Shown here: positions 51,661-62,345 of the stretch, one piece after another | Layout of the letters: every line of letters starts with the position of its first letter | Position numbering within the stretch: position 1 is the stretch's first letter | DNA from: Lentisphaerae bacterium GWF2_38_69 | GTDB taxonomy: Bacteria; Verrucomicrobiota; Lentisphaeria; Victivallales; GWF2-38-69 | NCBI GenBank assembly: GCA_001803205.1 | Contig: MHBE01000048.1 | Span: forward strand, 1 to 64,000 | DNA length: 64,000 nt | Direction of reading: 5' to 3' | Notes under the pieces: model-generated | What the model saw: the letters and a program-made list of their open reading frames with translations, nothing else | What the model was told of the DNA's origin: nothing | Database searches by the model: none | Program-made: the position numbers and the translations under genes

Positions 51661-52518
51661 TCATTTCTTTTGATCCATTATCTCTTTAATAACACTCATA
51701 TTCCTATTCCTTTTATAGAGAGGCTCATGTAAATTCTCATATACGCTTATAAAGTCTTCAAAGATCTTGATACCTTCTACTTGATAAAAAATACCCAAGA
51801 AAAATGGCTCTTCTGAAAAAGCAAGAGACAAAGCTTTCAACCTATCATTTTTCTGATGTTCTTCAGGAATATATCCAGTGTTATCCTTATACCATTTATG
51901 AGTATTTATCTTATTAAAAGAAACACATGCCTGAAATACATCCACAAGGGCAAAACCCTTATGTAGAATAGCCGCCTTAATGACCTCTTTTGTTTTCTCT
52001 TTATCGCCTACAGAACCTCTAGCTACAAAAGTAGCACCCATTGTTATGGCTAGAGCTACCGGATTAAAGGGAAAAGCAGAAACCCCGGCAGTTTGTATAG
52101 GAGTTTTCATTCCTTGGTTGCTGGTTGGAGAGGCCTGCCCTTTAGTTAAGCCATAGACCATATTATCATGAACAATCACAGTCATATCAGGGTTTCTGCG
52201 AATTGTATGGATGAGATGATTGCCTCCCTCACCATAGATATCTCCGTCTCCGCTCTGGACAATGAGTTTCATATCAGGGTTAGCAGCTTTGATACCAACT
52301 GCTGCCGGCAATGCTCTGCCATGCAGACCGTTAAAATAGTTTACATCATAATATTGAGGGGACTTTGCCGCCTGCCCAATACCTGATACAAAACAGAGGT
52401 TTTCGCTATTTAAATGCAAGTCAGCCAGAACATCGAGCATAATATTGCGAAGTCCATAGTCTCCGCAGCCAGGGCACCATGCCACATCAGTGGTAATATC
52501 AAAAGGTTTAGCATTCAT
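51661..52518 (-). CDS. 2-oxoacid:ferredoxin oxidoreductase beta subunit (TPP-binding)
   Basis: WCPGCGDYGLRN; SGDGDIYGEGGNHLIHTIRRN. Confidence 0.9.
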   Translation of the reverse strand: MNAKPFDITTDVAWCPGCGDYGLRNIMLDVLADLHLNSENLCFVSGIGQAAKSPQYYDVNYFNGLHGRALPAAVGIKAANPDMKLIVQSGDGDIYGEGGNHLIHTIRRNPDMTVIVHDNMVYGLTKGQASPTSNQGMKTPIQTAGVSAFPFNPVALAITMGATFVARGSVGDKEKTKEVIKAAILHKGFALVDVFQACVSFNKINTHKWYKDNTGYIPEEHQKNDRLKALSLAFSEEPFFLGIFYQVEGIKIFEDFISVYENLHEPLYKRNRNMSVIKEIMDQKK

Positions 52519-54209
52519 TATACCACCTCCTTTATTCTGTCGTAAAGTTCGCCAGCAGTAAATTGCAGCCCGTTGTATTTCAAAATGGAGATCGGGATTT
52601 TTATTCCAATCTCATGCTCAAGAAGATTTTTGAATTGAGCAGTCTGATTATTTTCTATCATAATAATTTGTTTTGCTTTTCGGAAAAAATCCGAAGCTTC
52701 GCCTGATATTGGAAAAACCTGTTTAAAATGAAGCAGTGCGCTCTTTTTGCCAAATTTTAAAACAGCTTCTTGGGCTATCGAAAGAATCGATCCCCAGCAA
52801 ACAAACAGTGTTTCATAATCATCGCAGCCGTACAGATCCGGTACTAGAGCAGCCTCCTTAAGCAAGCTGAGCTTCATAAAGCGCTTATTTTTCATTTTAA
52901 GGCTGATTCCGTTGAGGTCTTCAGTTATCCTTCCAGATTCATCATGTTCGTCTGAGTCGACGCAAACTCTGCCTATTCCATAACCTGGAATGCCGCGAGG
53001 AGATAAAACTCCTTGACCTATGTCGTATCTCTTATATCCTTCTGAAGCTTCAATTATATGCTTCTTAGGTGACGGATATAATTTAAATTCAGGTGAGTTG
53101 TAGAAAACATCTGTCAAGTACTGATCTGTCAGTATAATAACAGGAGACTGATATTTATCTGCAATTTCAAAAGCATGTCTGCTTAGTTCATACGCCTGTT
53201 CAAGGGAACCCGGGGCAAAAATAGCTCTTGCAAAAACTCCATGCCCTGCATAGAGACCCAAATTCAAGTCCCCCTGTTCAGTTCTCGTAGGTAATCCTGT
53301 AGCCGGGCCGGGTCTCTGAGCCAAATGAATCACTACAGGAGTTTCAGTCATTCCTGAAAGAGAAACTCCTTCAGTCATCAGAGCAAAACCGCCTCCGGAA
53401 GTTGATACCATTGCTCTGCCGCCCGCATACCATGCGCCAATAGCCATATTAATTGCCGCAATTTCATCTTCAGCCTGTTCTACAACAACTCCTGCTTGTG
53501 TAGCCCACGAAGCCAAAGCTGTGAAAACTCCAGTTCCAGGCGTCATAGGATATGAGAAAATTGAGTCGCATCCTCCAGCTAAAGCGCCAAGAGCAATTGA
53601 TTCAGAACCGGAAAGAAGAATTTCATCTCTTACATTGTTGCTTCTTTTGATTTGAATTTCCATTTCTGAATTTTTAACAATCTTGCGTCCTTCTTCATAA
53701 CCTGCCTCAGCAGCTTTTATATTATTTGATACTATTTGCTCGCCTTTTGGCTCAAAGCGTTTGATTATATGAAGTTTAAGATCTTCTATTTCGGTTCCTA
53801 TGATGCCGCAAACAGTTCCAGTTACAACCATGCTTGAATATATTTTATCGCCAACCGTTAAAGCAATTTCGTTAAAACTTAGATCAAAAATATTTTCATT
53901 ATTTATTACTTTCTTGTCGGCAATCGTCAAAGTATTTGCTGACAAATCATTTTTATACCTTTCATAAGCGTTCAAATCAAAAGGTATGAATATATCAGGC
54001 TCACCATTTTGATTGAATATTCGATCGCCGGATATTCTTATGGTTATAGAATTTGTCCCTCCTCTTACACGGGACATGTATTCTTTCGTTGCAAAAACAT
54101 TGTACCCTGCGTTTTTTATCAATGAAAGAAGTATCGCCTCTGTTGATTGCACGCCAGCTCCTGCTTCACCGGCCAGCATGATAGTAAGTTCATTAAAAAT
54201 ATTTGACAT
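52518..54209 (-). CDS. 2-oxoacid:acceptor oxidoreductase alpha subunit (gamma-alpha fusion)
   Basis: AGEAGAGVQSTEAIL gamma-type N-terminus; YPMTPGTGVFTALA, GQRPGPATGLPTRTEQGDL-like segment. Confidence 0.9.
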   Translation of the reverse strand: MSNIFNELTIMLAGEAGAGVQSTEAILLSLIKNAGYNVFATKEYMSRVRGGTNSITIRISGDRIFNQNGEPDIFIPFDLNAYERYKNDLSANTLTIADKKVINNENIFDLSFNEIALTVGDKIYSSMVVTGTVCGIIGTEIEDLKLHIIKRFEPKGEQIVSNNIKAAEAGYEEGRKIVKNSEMEIQIKRSNNVRDEILLSGSESIALGALAGGCDSIFSYPMTPGTGVFTALASWATQAGVVVEQAEDEIAAINMAIGAWYAGGRAMVSTSGGGFALMTEGVSLSGMTETPVVIHLAQRPGPATGLPTRTEQGDLNLGLYAGHGVFARAIFAPGSLEQAYELSRHAFEIADKYQSPVIILTDQYLTDVFYNSPEFKLYPSPKKHIIEASEGYKRYDIGQGVLSPRGIPGYGIGRVCVDSDEHDESGRITEDLNGISLKMKNKRFMKLSLLKEAALVPDLYGCDDYETLFVCWGSILSIAQEAVLKFGKKSALLHFKQVFPISGEASDFFRKAKQIIMIENNQTAQFKNLLEHEIGIKIPISILKYNGLQFTAGELYDRIKEVV

Positions 54210-54312
54210 ATTGCCTCCTTTTAGTACTGAAATACTATAATCTCAAAAGTTAATGCTTAACTTTAGCTATTTTTTCACCTTTAACTATTAATCACCCAAT
54301 GCGGTTGAATTA

Positions 54313-54389
54313 AGGTAGGGATGGCTTTCCGTAGCCGTCCGAAATACATATAATCTTCTTCGGCGGTCTCGGAGAGACACGCCCTACCT
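54313..54389. repeat. dispersed palindromic-end intergenic repeat, copy B
   Basis: AGGTAGGG...CCCTACCT ends, with an outer ttgaattaa/ttaattcaa inverted pair. Confidence 0.68.
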
Positions 54390-54426
54390 GCTCTTAATTC
54401 AATGACATTGATTAATCACCAAATAC

Positions 54427-55605
54427 TTATTTAGACATTAGAGAATAGTGTTTCCCTGCTATAATATCAGCCAAGGCATCCAGCTCCTTGTAAGTAGATG
54501 CTGTCGGAACTCCTTTTACTGACACATTGCCCAACATCTCAAGCTTCAGATTGCTTATTATGTCACATATATTTTGTGCTGCATGGGCGGTCCAGCCAAA
54601 AGAACCTATCACCGCCGCGTATTTGAGTTTGGGTTTCAAAACACTCATTACCGAAGCTACATATACAGCTTTCGGATGAGGCCCGACATTTACAGTAGGA
54701 GTACCGATTACAACTGTTGCCGCATCAACCAGAGCCATTGCCAGTTTTCCAATATCGCTTACATTTAACTCGAATATTTCGTATCTAATGTCTTTGTCTG
54801 CCAGAGCCGAAGCCAAATATTCAACCATCTCTTTTGTGCTGCCGTGCATGGAAATATAAGGTATTACTACTAAGTTTTTTACATTATCGGAAGACCAGTC
54901 CTCGTATTTTGATATGATAAATTCAGGTTCGTCGTATATTGGACCGTGGCTAGGCGCAATATATTTGATATCAAAATTCTTAACTATATCTAAATTCTTC
55001 TGGACTATTTTTCTGTAAGGCATCATTATTTCTGCATAATACCTTTTTGCCGCATCTGAAATCTGCTGATTATTTCCGGCAAAGAGCTCAGTAGTAGCCA
55101 TATGAGAACCGAAAAAATCACATGAGAAGAGTATTTTCTCCTCCTGAAGGTAAGTTGACATCGTTTCCGGCCAATGAACCCAAGGAGTATAGATAAACTT
55201 CAAAGTCCAGTTTCCCAATGAAAGAACTTCTCCGTCTTCCACAGTTTGTATCCTTTCGGCATCTATTTTGAGATGAGCAGTAAGTAAGTCCTTTGCTTTA
55301 AGCGAACAAATTAAAATAGATTCAGGATATTTTTCAAGTACATTCGGTATGCTTCCCGAGTGATCCTGTTCAGCATGATTAGATATGACAAAGTCAATTT
55401 TCTTTACATTTGAAAGCTGTTTCATCAATGTTTCTGACCATTCAGATTCTACTGTATCTATTAGCGCAGTTTTTTCTGAACCTTCTATCAAATAAGCATT
55501 ATAGCTAGTTCCATCAGGAATAGGGATCATACCGTCAAATAGCCGGCGATTCCAATCTATAACACCCATCCAAAAAATATTATCCATTATTTTTCTCTTA
55601 TTCAT
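54427..55605 (-). CDS. FprA-type A flavoprotein (flavodiiron protein)
   Basis: SNHAEQDHSGSIP, HWPETMSTYL diiron motifs; C-terminal flavodoxin domain. Confidence 0.92.
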   Translation of the reverse strand: MNKRKIMDNIFWMGVIDWNRRLFDGMIPIPDGTSYNAYLIEGSEKTALIDTVESEWSETLMKQLSNVKKIDFVISNHAEQDHSGSIPNVLEKYPESILICSLKAKDLLTAHLKIDAERIQTVEDGEVLSLGNWTLKFIYTPWVHWPETMSTYLQEEKILFSCDFFGSHMATTELFAGNNQQISDAAKRYYAEIMMPYRKIVQKNLDIVKNFDIKYIAPSHGPIYDEPEFIISKYEDWSSDNVKNLVVIPYISMHGSTKEMVEYLASALADKDIRYEIFELNVSDIGKLAMALVDAATVVIGTPTVNVGPHPKAVYVASVMSVLKPKLKYAAVIGSFGWTAHAAQNICDIISNLKLEMLGNVSVKGVPTASTYKELDALADIIAGKHYSLMSK

Positions 55606-55628
55606 AGCATCCTCCCATCATTACTTTT

Positions 55629-55979
55629 TTACTGAAAAAATGAGTTTATAAGCATATCCGTTTTATTAGCCATGGTGAAGTCATTCTTGTGAAGCCCTTT
55701 GATCTTGTGAGTCCACCATGTCACTTCAACTTTACCCCATTGTGTAAGAATAACAGGATGATGATGCATTTCTTCAGCCGCGTTTCCTACCAAGTTTGTA
55801 AACCTTAACGCTTCAATAAAGTTTTTAAATTTAAAATTTCTTTTAAGTTTCTTGATTCCATCTTCTTCAATTATCTTCCATTCAGGAATCTGAAGGCAAT
55901 ACTCAGATAGCTCAGAATCCTGAATCCTCTCTTCTCCTTCACTGCATGGAACACACTTATTCTCTATTAAATTTTCCAT
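55629..55979 (-). CDS. pterin-4a-carbinolamine dehydratase
   Basis: NFIEALRFTNLVGNAAEEMHHHPVILTQWGKVEVTWWTHKIKGLHKNDF. Confidence 0.92.
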   Translation of the reverse strand: MENLIENKCVPCSEGEERIQDSELSEYCLQIPEWKIIEEDGIKKLKRNFKFKNFIEALRFTNLVGNAAEEMHHHPVILTQWGKVEVTWWTHKIKGLHKNDFTMANKTDMLINSFFQ

Positions 55980-56134
55980 AATTAATAATCCTATTTTATA
56001 TTTGCTACTATTATAGCATCATTTCAAAAAAATAGCTCACTATTTTCAAGCAAAAGAGAGGTAGTTTAATTAAATTCTAAGCTAGAATAATCATATCTAA
56101 CAGCTTATCGATGCCAGAGCCGTCCCTATCTCAA

Positions 56135-57757
56135 TCAATCCATCATGGCTTTCACATCGCTTTTGGCATCTGTAATTGGTTTGATATCAAAGTTTTTAAC
56201 GAGGACATCAACGACAGTCGGAGAGAGAAAAGCCGGGATTGTTGGTCCAAGTCTGAGTCCCTTTACTCCGAGAGCGAGAAGGGCAAGCAGAACAGCTACA
56301 GCTTTCTGTTCGTACCAAGCTATATCGAAAGCAATCGGGAGATCATTCAGGTTCTTTAGTCCAAAAACTTCCTGGAGCTTGAGAGCTATAACTGCCAGTG
56401 AGTAGCAGTCATTGCACTGCCCTGCGTCAAGGACTCTCGGAATACCGCCGATATTACCAAGGTTTTTCTTAATATATCTGTATTTTGCGCATCCTGCGGT
56501 CAAGATGATTGTATCCTTCGGGAGAGCTTCAGCTACTTCCGTGAAATATAACCTGTCTTTCTGTCTGCCGTCGCATCCGCCCATTACAACGAATTTCTTT
56601 ATCGCGCCTGACTTGACTGCTGCGACAACTTTGTCAGCCAGAGCCATTACCTGATTATGGGCAAACCCGCCTATGATTTCGCCTTTTTCAATTTCTGTCG
56701 GAGCTGGGCATGTCTTTGCAAGAGCTATGATTTCTGAGAAATCTTTTCGCCCGCCTTCTTTTCTGTCGATAATGTGTTTTACGCCAGGGTAACCTGCTGC
56801 TCCGGTGGTAAAGATTCTGTTCTTGTAAGAATCTTTAACAGGCACTATGCAGTTAGTAGTCATAAGAATTGGGCCGTTGAATGCTTCAAATTCGGAATTC
56901 TGATGCCACCATGAACCGCCGTAGTTTCCGACGAGTTGTGGATACTTTTTGAAAGCCGGATAGTAATTGGCAGGGAGCATTTCGCTATGAGTATAAACAT
57001 CCACTCCCGTATCTTTTGTCTGTTCAAGGAGTTCTTCCATATCCTTCAAATCATGCCCTGAGATAAGGATACCGGGGTTATTTTTTACGCCGATATTTAC
57101 CTTTGTGATTTCAGGATTGCCATAAGTTGTTGTATTTGCCTTATCAAGAAGAGCCATTGTAGTAACGGCTGTTTTGCCGCATTCTAGTACTAGAGCAATC
57201 ATCTCATCTACTGAAAGTTTTTTCGTCGTCGAAGCAAGTCCTTTTACAAGGAAAGCATATATTTCTTCGTCTTCATACCCAAGCACAGAGGCATGTTCAG
57301 CATAAGCAGAAAGTCCTTTCATTCCGTAAATAAGAAGTTCTCTCAAAGAACGGATATCCTCGTTTTCTGTAGAAAGGACGCCGACCGATTTTGCCTTTGC
57401 AAGCATATCAGATTCAGTAGTGGCATACCATATGAATGGATCGCAACCGCCTCCGCATGTACCATACTTCTTAATGAGCATTGATCTGATTTCAAAAGCA
57501 TCTTCTATGCAGGCCATTATTGCCTTGTTTGAAAAGTTTGCATTGGTAATTGTAGTAAAGAGGGCTTTGGTCATGAACCTGCCAACTTCCTTGTCGATCT
57601 TGTCTTCTCCTCTTCTTTCAAGAACGAGCGAGACTCCCTTCAAGACATGAACAAGCACATCCATGAGTTCGGCTGTATCAGCTGGTTTTCCGCAAACACC
57701 TTTTGCAAATTTGCATCCTTTGTTTGAAGCTGTTTCCTGACATTGATAACAAAACAT
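56135..57757 (-). CDS. hcp: hydroxylamine reductase / hybrid cluster protein
   Basis: [40 protein letters not shown]. Confidence 0.95.
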   Translation of the reverse strand: MFCYQCQETASNKGCKFAKGVCGKPADTAELMDVLVHVLKGVSLVLERRGEDKIDKEVGRFMTKALFTTITNANFSNKAIMACIEDAFEIRSMLIKKYGTCGGGCDPFIWYATTESDMLAKAKSVGVLSTENEDIRSLRELLIYGMKGLSAYAEHASVLGYEDEEIYAFLVKGLASTTKKLSVDEMIALVLECGKTAVTTMALLDKANTTTYGNPEITKVNIGVKNNPGILISGHDLKDMEELLEQTKDTGVDVYTHSEMLPANYYPAFKKYPQLVGNYGGSWWHQNSEFEAFNGPILMTTNCIVPVKDSYKNRIFTTGAAGYPGVKHIIDRKEGGRKDFSEIIALAKTCPAPTEIEKGEIIGGFAHNQVMALADKVVAAVKSGAIKKFVVMGGCDGRQKDRLYFTEVAEALPKDTIILTAGCAKYRYIKKNLGNIGGIPRVLDAGQCNDCYSLAVIALKLQEVFGLKNLNDLPIAFDIAWYEQKAVAVLLALLALGVKGLRLGPTIPAFLSPTVVDVLVKNFDIKPITDAKSDVKAMMD

Positions 57758-57810
57758 TTTAACTTCCTCCGTCCTGTGATTGTTATGATTTAGACTAAAT
57801 TTTGTTAAGT

Positions 57811-57999
57811 TTAATCAATCGACATTATTGCTGTAACAGGGCAGTCATCCAGTGCCGTCTGACATCTCTCTTCGGCTTCTTTAGGCACGACATCTACGAC
57901 AACTACCGCCTTATCTTCCTTCATTTGATAAACTTCCGGGCAGGTATTTGCGCAAAGACCACATCCAATACATATATCAGCATCAATTTTTACTTTCAT
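57811..57999 (-). CDS. ferredoxin
   Basis: [34 protein letters not shown]. Confidence 0.93.
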   Translation of the reverse strand: MKVKIDADICIGCGLCANTCPEVYQMKEDKAVVVVDVVPKEAEERCQTALDDCPVTAIMSID

Positions 58000-58026
58000 T
58001 TTATTTCTCCTTGTTTTGACATTTTG

Positions 58027-58551
58027 TTAAGGTTGGGCATTTATCACAGGTGCGTTGGGATCTACATATACTCTTTTGGCCAGCTCTCTATCCAGCATTA
58101 TAATCACTTCAGAAGAATTATCGGAAGACTTAAGCTGCCGATATATCTCAAGTTCATTGGCTTCTTCCTCAGTCTGTTCTTTCAAAAACCATTGCAATTG
58201 AGAACTGGTAGTATAATCCTTCTCTCTGATGGCAAGATCAGTAATTTCGGTGATACATGATGTAACAAGTTGCTCATGTTCATACGCTGCTTTGAAAACT
58301 TCCATCGCCGATTCCCAGGAATGAGGAGGCTTCGCAATTTTTTCAAAAACAATTGAAACTCCCCTGTTTAATACATAATTAGACAGCCTGAGAGCATGCC
58401 CAAGCTCTTCTCTGGCCTGAATTTCCAGCCAATGCGAAAATCCCGGCAGGTTCAATCTCTTTAAATATGCAGACATTGCCATGTATAAGTAGGAAGAATA
58501 CAATTCCATATTAATCTGTCTATTTAATGCTTCTTCAATTTTCGGGTTCAT
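58027..58551 (-). CDS. ftnA: non-heme ferritin
   Basis: ALNRQINMELYSSYLYMAM, HALRLSNYVL, QLQWFLKEQTEEE. Confidence 0.92.
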   Translation of the reverse strand: MNPKIEEALNRQINMELYSSYLYMAMSAYLKRLNLPGFSHWLEIQAREELGHALRLSNYVLNRGVSIVFEKIAKPPHSWESAMEVFKAAYEHEQLVTSCITEITDLAIREKDYTTSSQLQWFLKEQTEEEANELEIYRQLKSSDNSSEVIIMLDRELAKRVYVDPNAPVINAQP

Positions 58552-58584
58552 GCCACCATCTCCACTTTTTTTATGTGCCCTTCA

Positions 58585-58854
58585 CTACTCTATTTTTTTA
58601 GCTCTGGACGGGATTATCAATACAGGACATTTGGTGTTCTTTAACACAGTCATTGTTATGCTTCCTAACAATGCCTGTGACATGGGACCGTGCCCGTGTG
58701 ATCCCATAATAATCATGTCAGGGTCATATTCTTTAGCCTGCGATAAAACAACTTCAGATATTTTTCCTTTTAGAAGAAAAGATTTTACATTAATTATTTC
58801 GATCCATTCTATATAATGTTTATCTTCGATTGGATGCGGGGTTGCCCCTACCAT
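58585..58854 (-). pseudogene. N-terminally truncated universal stress protein (UspA) remnant
   Basis: Only the C-terminal half (DMIIMGSHGHGPMSQALLGSITMTVLKNTKCPVLIIP); upstream aggaggagacaaa-ATG opens a 12-codon ORF (MSNKRNQGLKLW*) in another frame. Confidence 0.6.
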
Positions 58855-58905
58855 AATTTTAATCCCTGATTTCTTTTATTACTCATTTTGTCTCCTCCTC
58901 TTTGA

Positions 58906-59394
58906 TTATTCAGCTTTTATATCAATTTTCTTCGAATGTATTTTTGCTCTTTGTGTTTTAGGAACATGTATAGAAAGGATTCCCTTGGAAAAAGAAGCTT
59001 TAATCTTTGAAGAATCTCCCTCTGTTGGCAATGTAAAAGCTCTTTCAAAGGAGCCAAATCTCCTTTCAGAAATATGGTTTTTGCCTTTCTTGTCTGAAAC
59101 TTCTTCTTTCTTTTCTCCAGAGATTCTAAGGACATTATCTTCAAGTGAGACCTCTACATCTTTCTCATCCATCCCGGATAGCTCTGCTTTGATGTCATAA
59201 CCGTGAGCGGTTTCCTTGATATCAAAGTTAGGATTGAAATCAAATTTTTTTCTGGACAATTCATAAGAGCCAAACTCTTTGACTATATCTGAGAATGCTT
59301 TGTTCATTGAAGTGTACATGTCTGAAAAGAAATCATCATTTCTTCTAACCAGATCGCTTTTGTTTTTGAACAATGGGATAATATCTTTAATCAT
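58906..59394 (-). CDS. Hsp20 / alpha-crystallin family chaperone
   Basis: YDIKAELSGMDEKDVEVSLEDNVLRISGEKK; RRFGSFERAFTLP; gaggtga RBS before ATG at 59394. Confidence 0.93.
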   Translation of the reverse strand: MIKDIIPLFKNKSDLVRRNDDFFSDMYTSMNKAFSDIVKEFGSYELSRKKFDFNPNFDIKETAHGYDIKAELSGMDEKDVEVSLEDNVLRISGEKKEEVSDKKGKNHISERRFGSFERAFTLPTEGDSSKIKASFSKGILSIHVPKTQRAKIHSKKIDIKAE

Positions 59395-59522
59395 ATAAAT
59401 CACCTCTATCCTTTTATTCACTCAATTTTTATTTCTATTTTTGCTTCCCTTTTTAAGACCTAGGCAGAATCACCTTAAATACTCCGCCTTTTTTAGTTAG
59501 TTACCTCAAGTTTATCTAGTTG

Positions 59523-60071
59523 CTAAAAACTAATATATTTTTCCTTTTTTGCGCTGCAGACAGGACATATCTCTGGCGCGCTTTCATTTTCCAATGTATA
59601 ACCACAGACCGAGCATACATGTACTTTATTGAGCTCGACATCATTTCTTTTTCCCACAGCAGCTATCGCTTTTTCAAATAACGCCTTATGCATTTGTTCC
59701 GTAGCAAAAGCTCTTTCAAAACTGGTGGATGCGCCCGCTTCCTTCTGGAATTTTGCTACTTCAATGTAAACAGGGTACATTTCTTCGACTTCAAAAGTTT
59801 CACCCATTAATGCCAGTTCAAGATTCTTCAATGTATCACCAGGGCCGAAGGTGGCTCCACTATTAGCTGTCCTTCCACCCTTTAAGTGTGATAAGTTTTT
59901 GTAATGACTGTGCGCGTGTATTATTTCTGCGCGGGAAATCGCAGAAAACAGCCTGGAAACATTTGGTAGTTTTTCTTGACTTGCAACCTCAGAAAATTTC
60001 AGATACCTCATATGTGCCTGACTTTCTCCACCAAATGCGTCAATAAGATTTTGTTCTGTCATTGCTCTCAT
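59523..60071 (-). CDS. rbr: rubrerythrin
   Basis: NLIDAFGGESQAHMRYLKFSEVA; C-terminal rubredoxin-like CSVCGYTLENESAPEICPVCSA; aaggag RBS before ATG at 60071. Confidence 0.93.
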   Translation of the reverse strand: MRAMTEQNLIDAFGGESQAHMRYLKFSEVASQEKLPNVSRLFSAISRAEIIHAHSHYKNLSHLKGGRTANSGATFGPGDTLKNLELALMGETFEVEEMYPVYIEVAKFQKEAGASTSFERAFATEQMHKALFEKAIAAVGKRNDVELNKVHVCSVCGYTLENESAPEICPVCSAKKEKYISF

Positions 60072-60190
60072 AATTTCTCCTTTTCTCATTAATTTTTTAT
60101 ATTTTTTCATCGACTTCCAAGTTTTTGATTTCCTCAATCAACTCCTTAGCTTTTTCAGTCTTAGTATCGCTACACAACCGAGAAAATAAA

Positions 60191-60209
60191 TAAGCATTAT
60201 ACATGCCAA
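60191..60209 (-). promoter_or_regulatory. sigma-54 promoter facing rbr
   Basis: Minus strand TTGGCATGTATAATGCTTA, GG-N10-GC spacing. Confidence 0.75.
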
Positions 60210-60285
60210 AAATTATTATTTGTCATATCTTACTTATAGACAAGATATTTTAGCCATTTAGAGCATTTTCGTAGTTCTTAGAGTT

Positions 60286-60304
60286 ATCTAAACTTAAGTT
60301 GATA
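60286..60304. promoter_or_regulatory. candidate upstream activator site 1
   Basis: Minus-strand TATCAACTTAAGTTTAGAT containing palindrome AACTTAAGTT; centred ~101 bp from -12 GC of the rbr promoter. Confidence 0.6.
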
Positions 60305-60428
60305 CAAGAAGACTTTTGTTCCTGTTTCAAAATAAAGATAAATAGAATGTGAAACTCTATTTTTCGTGTGTCTGAAAATTTATTTCTTCAGACTGATATG
60401 AAATAAACATCTGTGGCTTAGTCTATAA

Positions 60429-60445
60429 TATCAACTTAGGTTGAA
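60429..60445. promoter_or_regulatory. candidate upstream activator site 2
   Basis: TATCAACTTAGGTTGA, inverted TCAAC-N4-GTTGA. Confidence 0.5.
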
Positions 60446-60632
60446 AGAGTATTATCGAAACAGAACTTGTTTTACCTGTTCTTTCAGATATCATTAATGC
60501 AAACTATTATGGGAGAGTATATTTGATTCCTTAGCTGGCAACTATACTTTTGCGATAATAGTGCTTCATGAGTTAGGAAAGTGACAAAATAATAGCACTA
60601 ACTAAATATCAGAGACTAAGGAAAAGATTATT

Positions 60633-62069
60633 ATGTCAGGTATAAAGCATAAAGCTTATCTCTCGAGTTCAATCTTAATAATTGATGATGATCCTGATTT
60701 TCTCGATATGTTGAAGAGTTTATTATTCTCTTCGGGGTATGAGAATGTAATAAGCTGTGACGATCCAAGACAAGTCATGGATATTCTGAAGAAAAACAAT
60801 ATTGAATTAGTGCTTCTTGATTTGAATATGCCATACATTCAAGGAAATGAAATACTTAATCAGATCCTCTCACTCTATCCATTAATTCCAGTTATCATCA
60901 TAAGCGGTTCGAATGATATTTCTTCTGCTGTCAAATGTATTAAAGAAGGTGCTTTTGATTATATCACTAAACCCATCGAGAAAGATAGATTACTCAGCAT
61001 TATTACTACTGCTATTAAAAACCTTGAATTGAAGGAGGAGAACCTAGAATTAAAGAAAAAGCTTTTTTCTGATTTTTCAGATATTAATAAAGCATTTTCC
61101 GGTATTATAACAAACAGCCACCTGATGAAATCCATATTCAAATATTGTGAAGCAATATCTTGCAGCAAGCAGCCTGTTCTTATTACTGGAGAAACAGGAA
61201 CTGGAAAGGAACTTATAGCAAAAGCTCTTTTTAAACTTTATAATGTTCAGGGTAAATTTGTTTCTGTAAATATTGCAGGCCTTGATGATAACATGTTTTC
61301 TGATAGTCTATTCGGACATGTCAAGGGCTCTTATACCGGAGCATCGACTTCTCGGGAAGGACTTGTTAATAACGCAGAAAATGGAGTTTTGTTTCTCGAT
61401 GAAATAGGTGATTTGAATTTTCAATCTCAAGTTAAGCTTTTACGGTTATTGCAAGAACGCGAGTATTCCCCGTTAGGAAGCGACACTACTAAGCGATCAA
61501 ATACCAGATTTATATTAGCAACTAATAAAGAAGTGTCGGAACTTAAGAAGTCGGATGGATTCAGAAAAGATTTGTTTTATAGACTCTCCACACATCAGAT
61601 CAATCTTCCGCCTCTTAGGGAACGCGCTGGTGATATTCCGCTTTTATTGAATACTTTCATTCTTGAAGCTTCAGAGGATATGGGAATAAAAGCACCTTCA
61701 TATCACCCTGATGTTGTAACTCTCCTAAAGACTTATCGCTTTCAGGGCAATGTAAGGGAACTGCAGGGAATGGTTTATAATGCAATAAGCAAGAACAAAT
61801 CAAATATGCTTTCAGCTAAATCTTTCAGAGAATATATTGATACAGACTTACAAGAAGAGAGAGAGCTAAATGCTCAATCTGACTCAGAAGATAAGGAGTG
61901 CGCCGAATGGGTTTCGCAGTTAAATTTCCTTCCTTCCTTTAAACAAATCAATAATATAATTTGTAATGAAGCATTGAAGCGATCCAACGGCAATCAGCAA
62001 AAAGCATCCAAACTACTCAGAATATCTCCTCAGGCCTTAGGTAAAAGAATTAAAAAAAGAGCAGAGTAA
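60633..62069 (+). CDS. NtrC-family sigma-54-dependent response regulator (REC-AAA+-HTH)
   Basis: SILIIDDDPDF, LVLLDLNMP; GETGTGKELIAKAL, GSYTGA (GAFTGA position), LFLDEIGDL; C-terminal Fis-type HTH. Confidence 0.93.
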   Translation: MSGIKHKAYLSSSILIIDDDPDFLDMLKSLLFSSGYENVISCDDPRQVMDILKKNNIELVLLDLNMPYIQGNEILNQILSLYPLIPVIIISGSNDISSAVKCIKEGAFDYITKPIEKDRLLSIITTAIKNLELKEENLELKKKLFSDFSDINKAFSGIITNSHLMKSIFKYCEAISCSKQPVLITGETGTGKELIAKALFKLYNVQGKFVSVNIAGLDDNMFSDSLFGHVKGSYTGASTSREGLVNNAENGVLFLDEIGDLNFQSQVKLLRLLQEREYSPLGSDTTKRSNTRFILATNKEVSELKKSDGFRKDLFYRLSTHQINLPPLRERAGDIPLLLNTFILEASEDMGIKAPSYHPDVVTLLKTYRFQGNVRELQGMVYNAISKNKSNMLSAKSFREYIDTDLQEERELNAQSDSEDKECAEWVSQLNFLPSFKQINNIICNEALKRSNGNQQKASKLLRISPQALGKRIKKRAE

Positions 62070-62250
62070 ATCTTCTGTAATATTCAATTTATTATTCACG
62101 CACGATAATCCTTATACCAATAACTAAATTGTTTTCTATTTTCATGTAGCTTTATTTTATTATCTTCACAAATTCAACCTTACGCACAAATGGTTTTGTT
62201 CCTCTCTACCGCCTTTAGTAATCTTTGAAACATAAACTAAATCAATATTT

Positions 62251-62269
62251 ATATCAACTTTAGTTTAGG
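62251..62269. promoter_or_regulatory. candidate upstream activator site 3
   Basis: ATATCAACTTTAGTTTAGG; core centred ~100 bp upstream of -12 GC of the sodB promoter. Confidence 0.6.
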
Positions 62270-62345
62270 TAAGATTCTGAATCTTTAGCTCATTAGATCA
62301 GTCTTTATTTACTATCTATAAACAATATACATTAAATAATACTTG

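Noticed and set aside
60540-60570. CTGGCAACTATACTTTTGC as a sigma-54 promoter for the response regulator
   Set aside because: GG to GC spacing is 13 rather than 10 nt.
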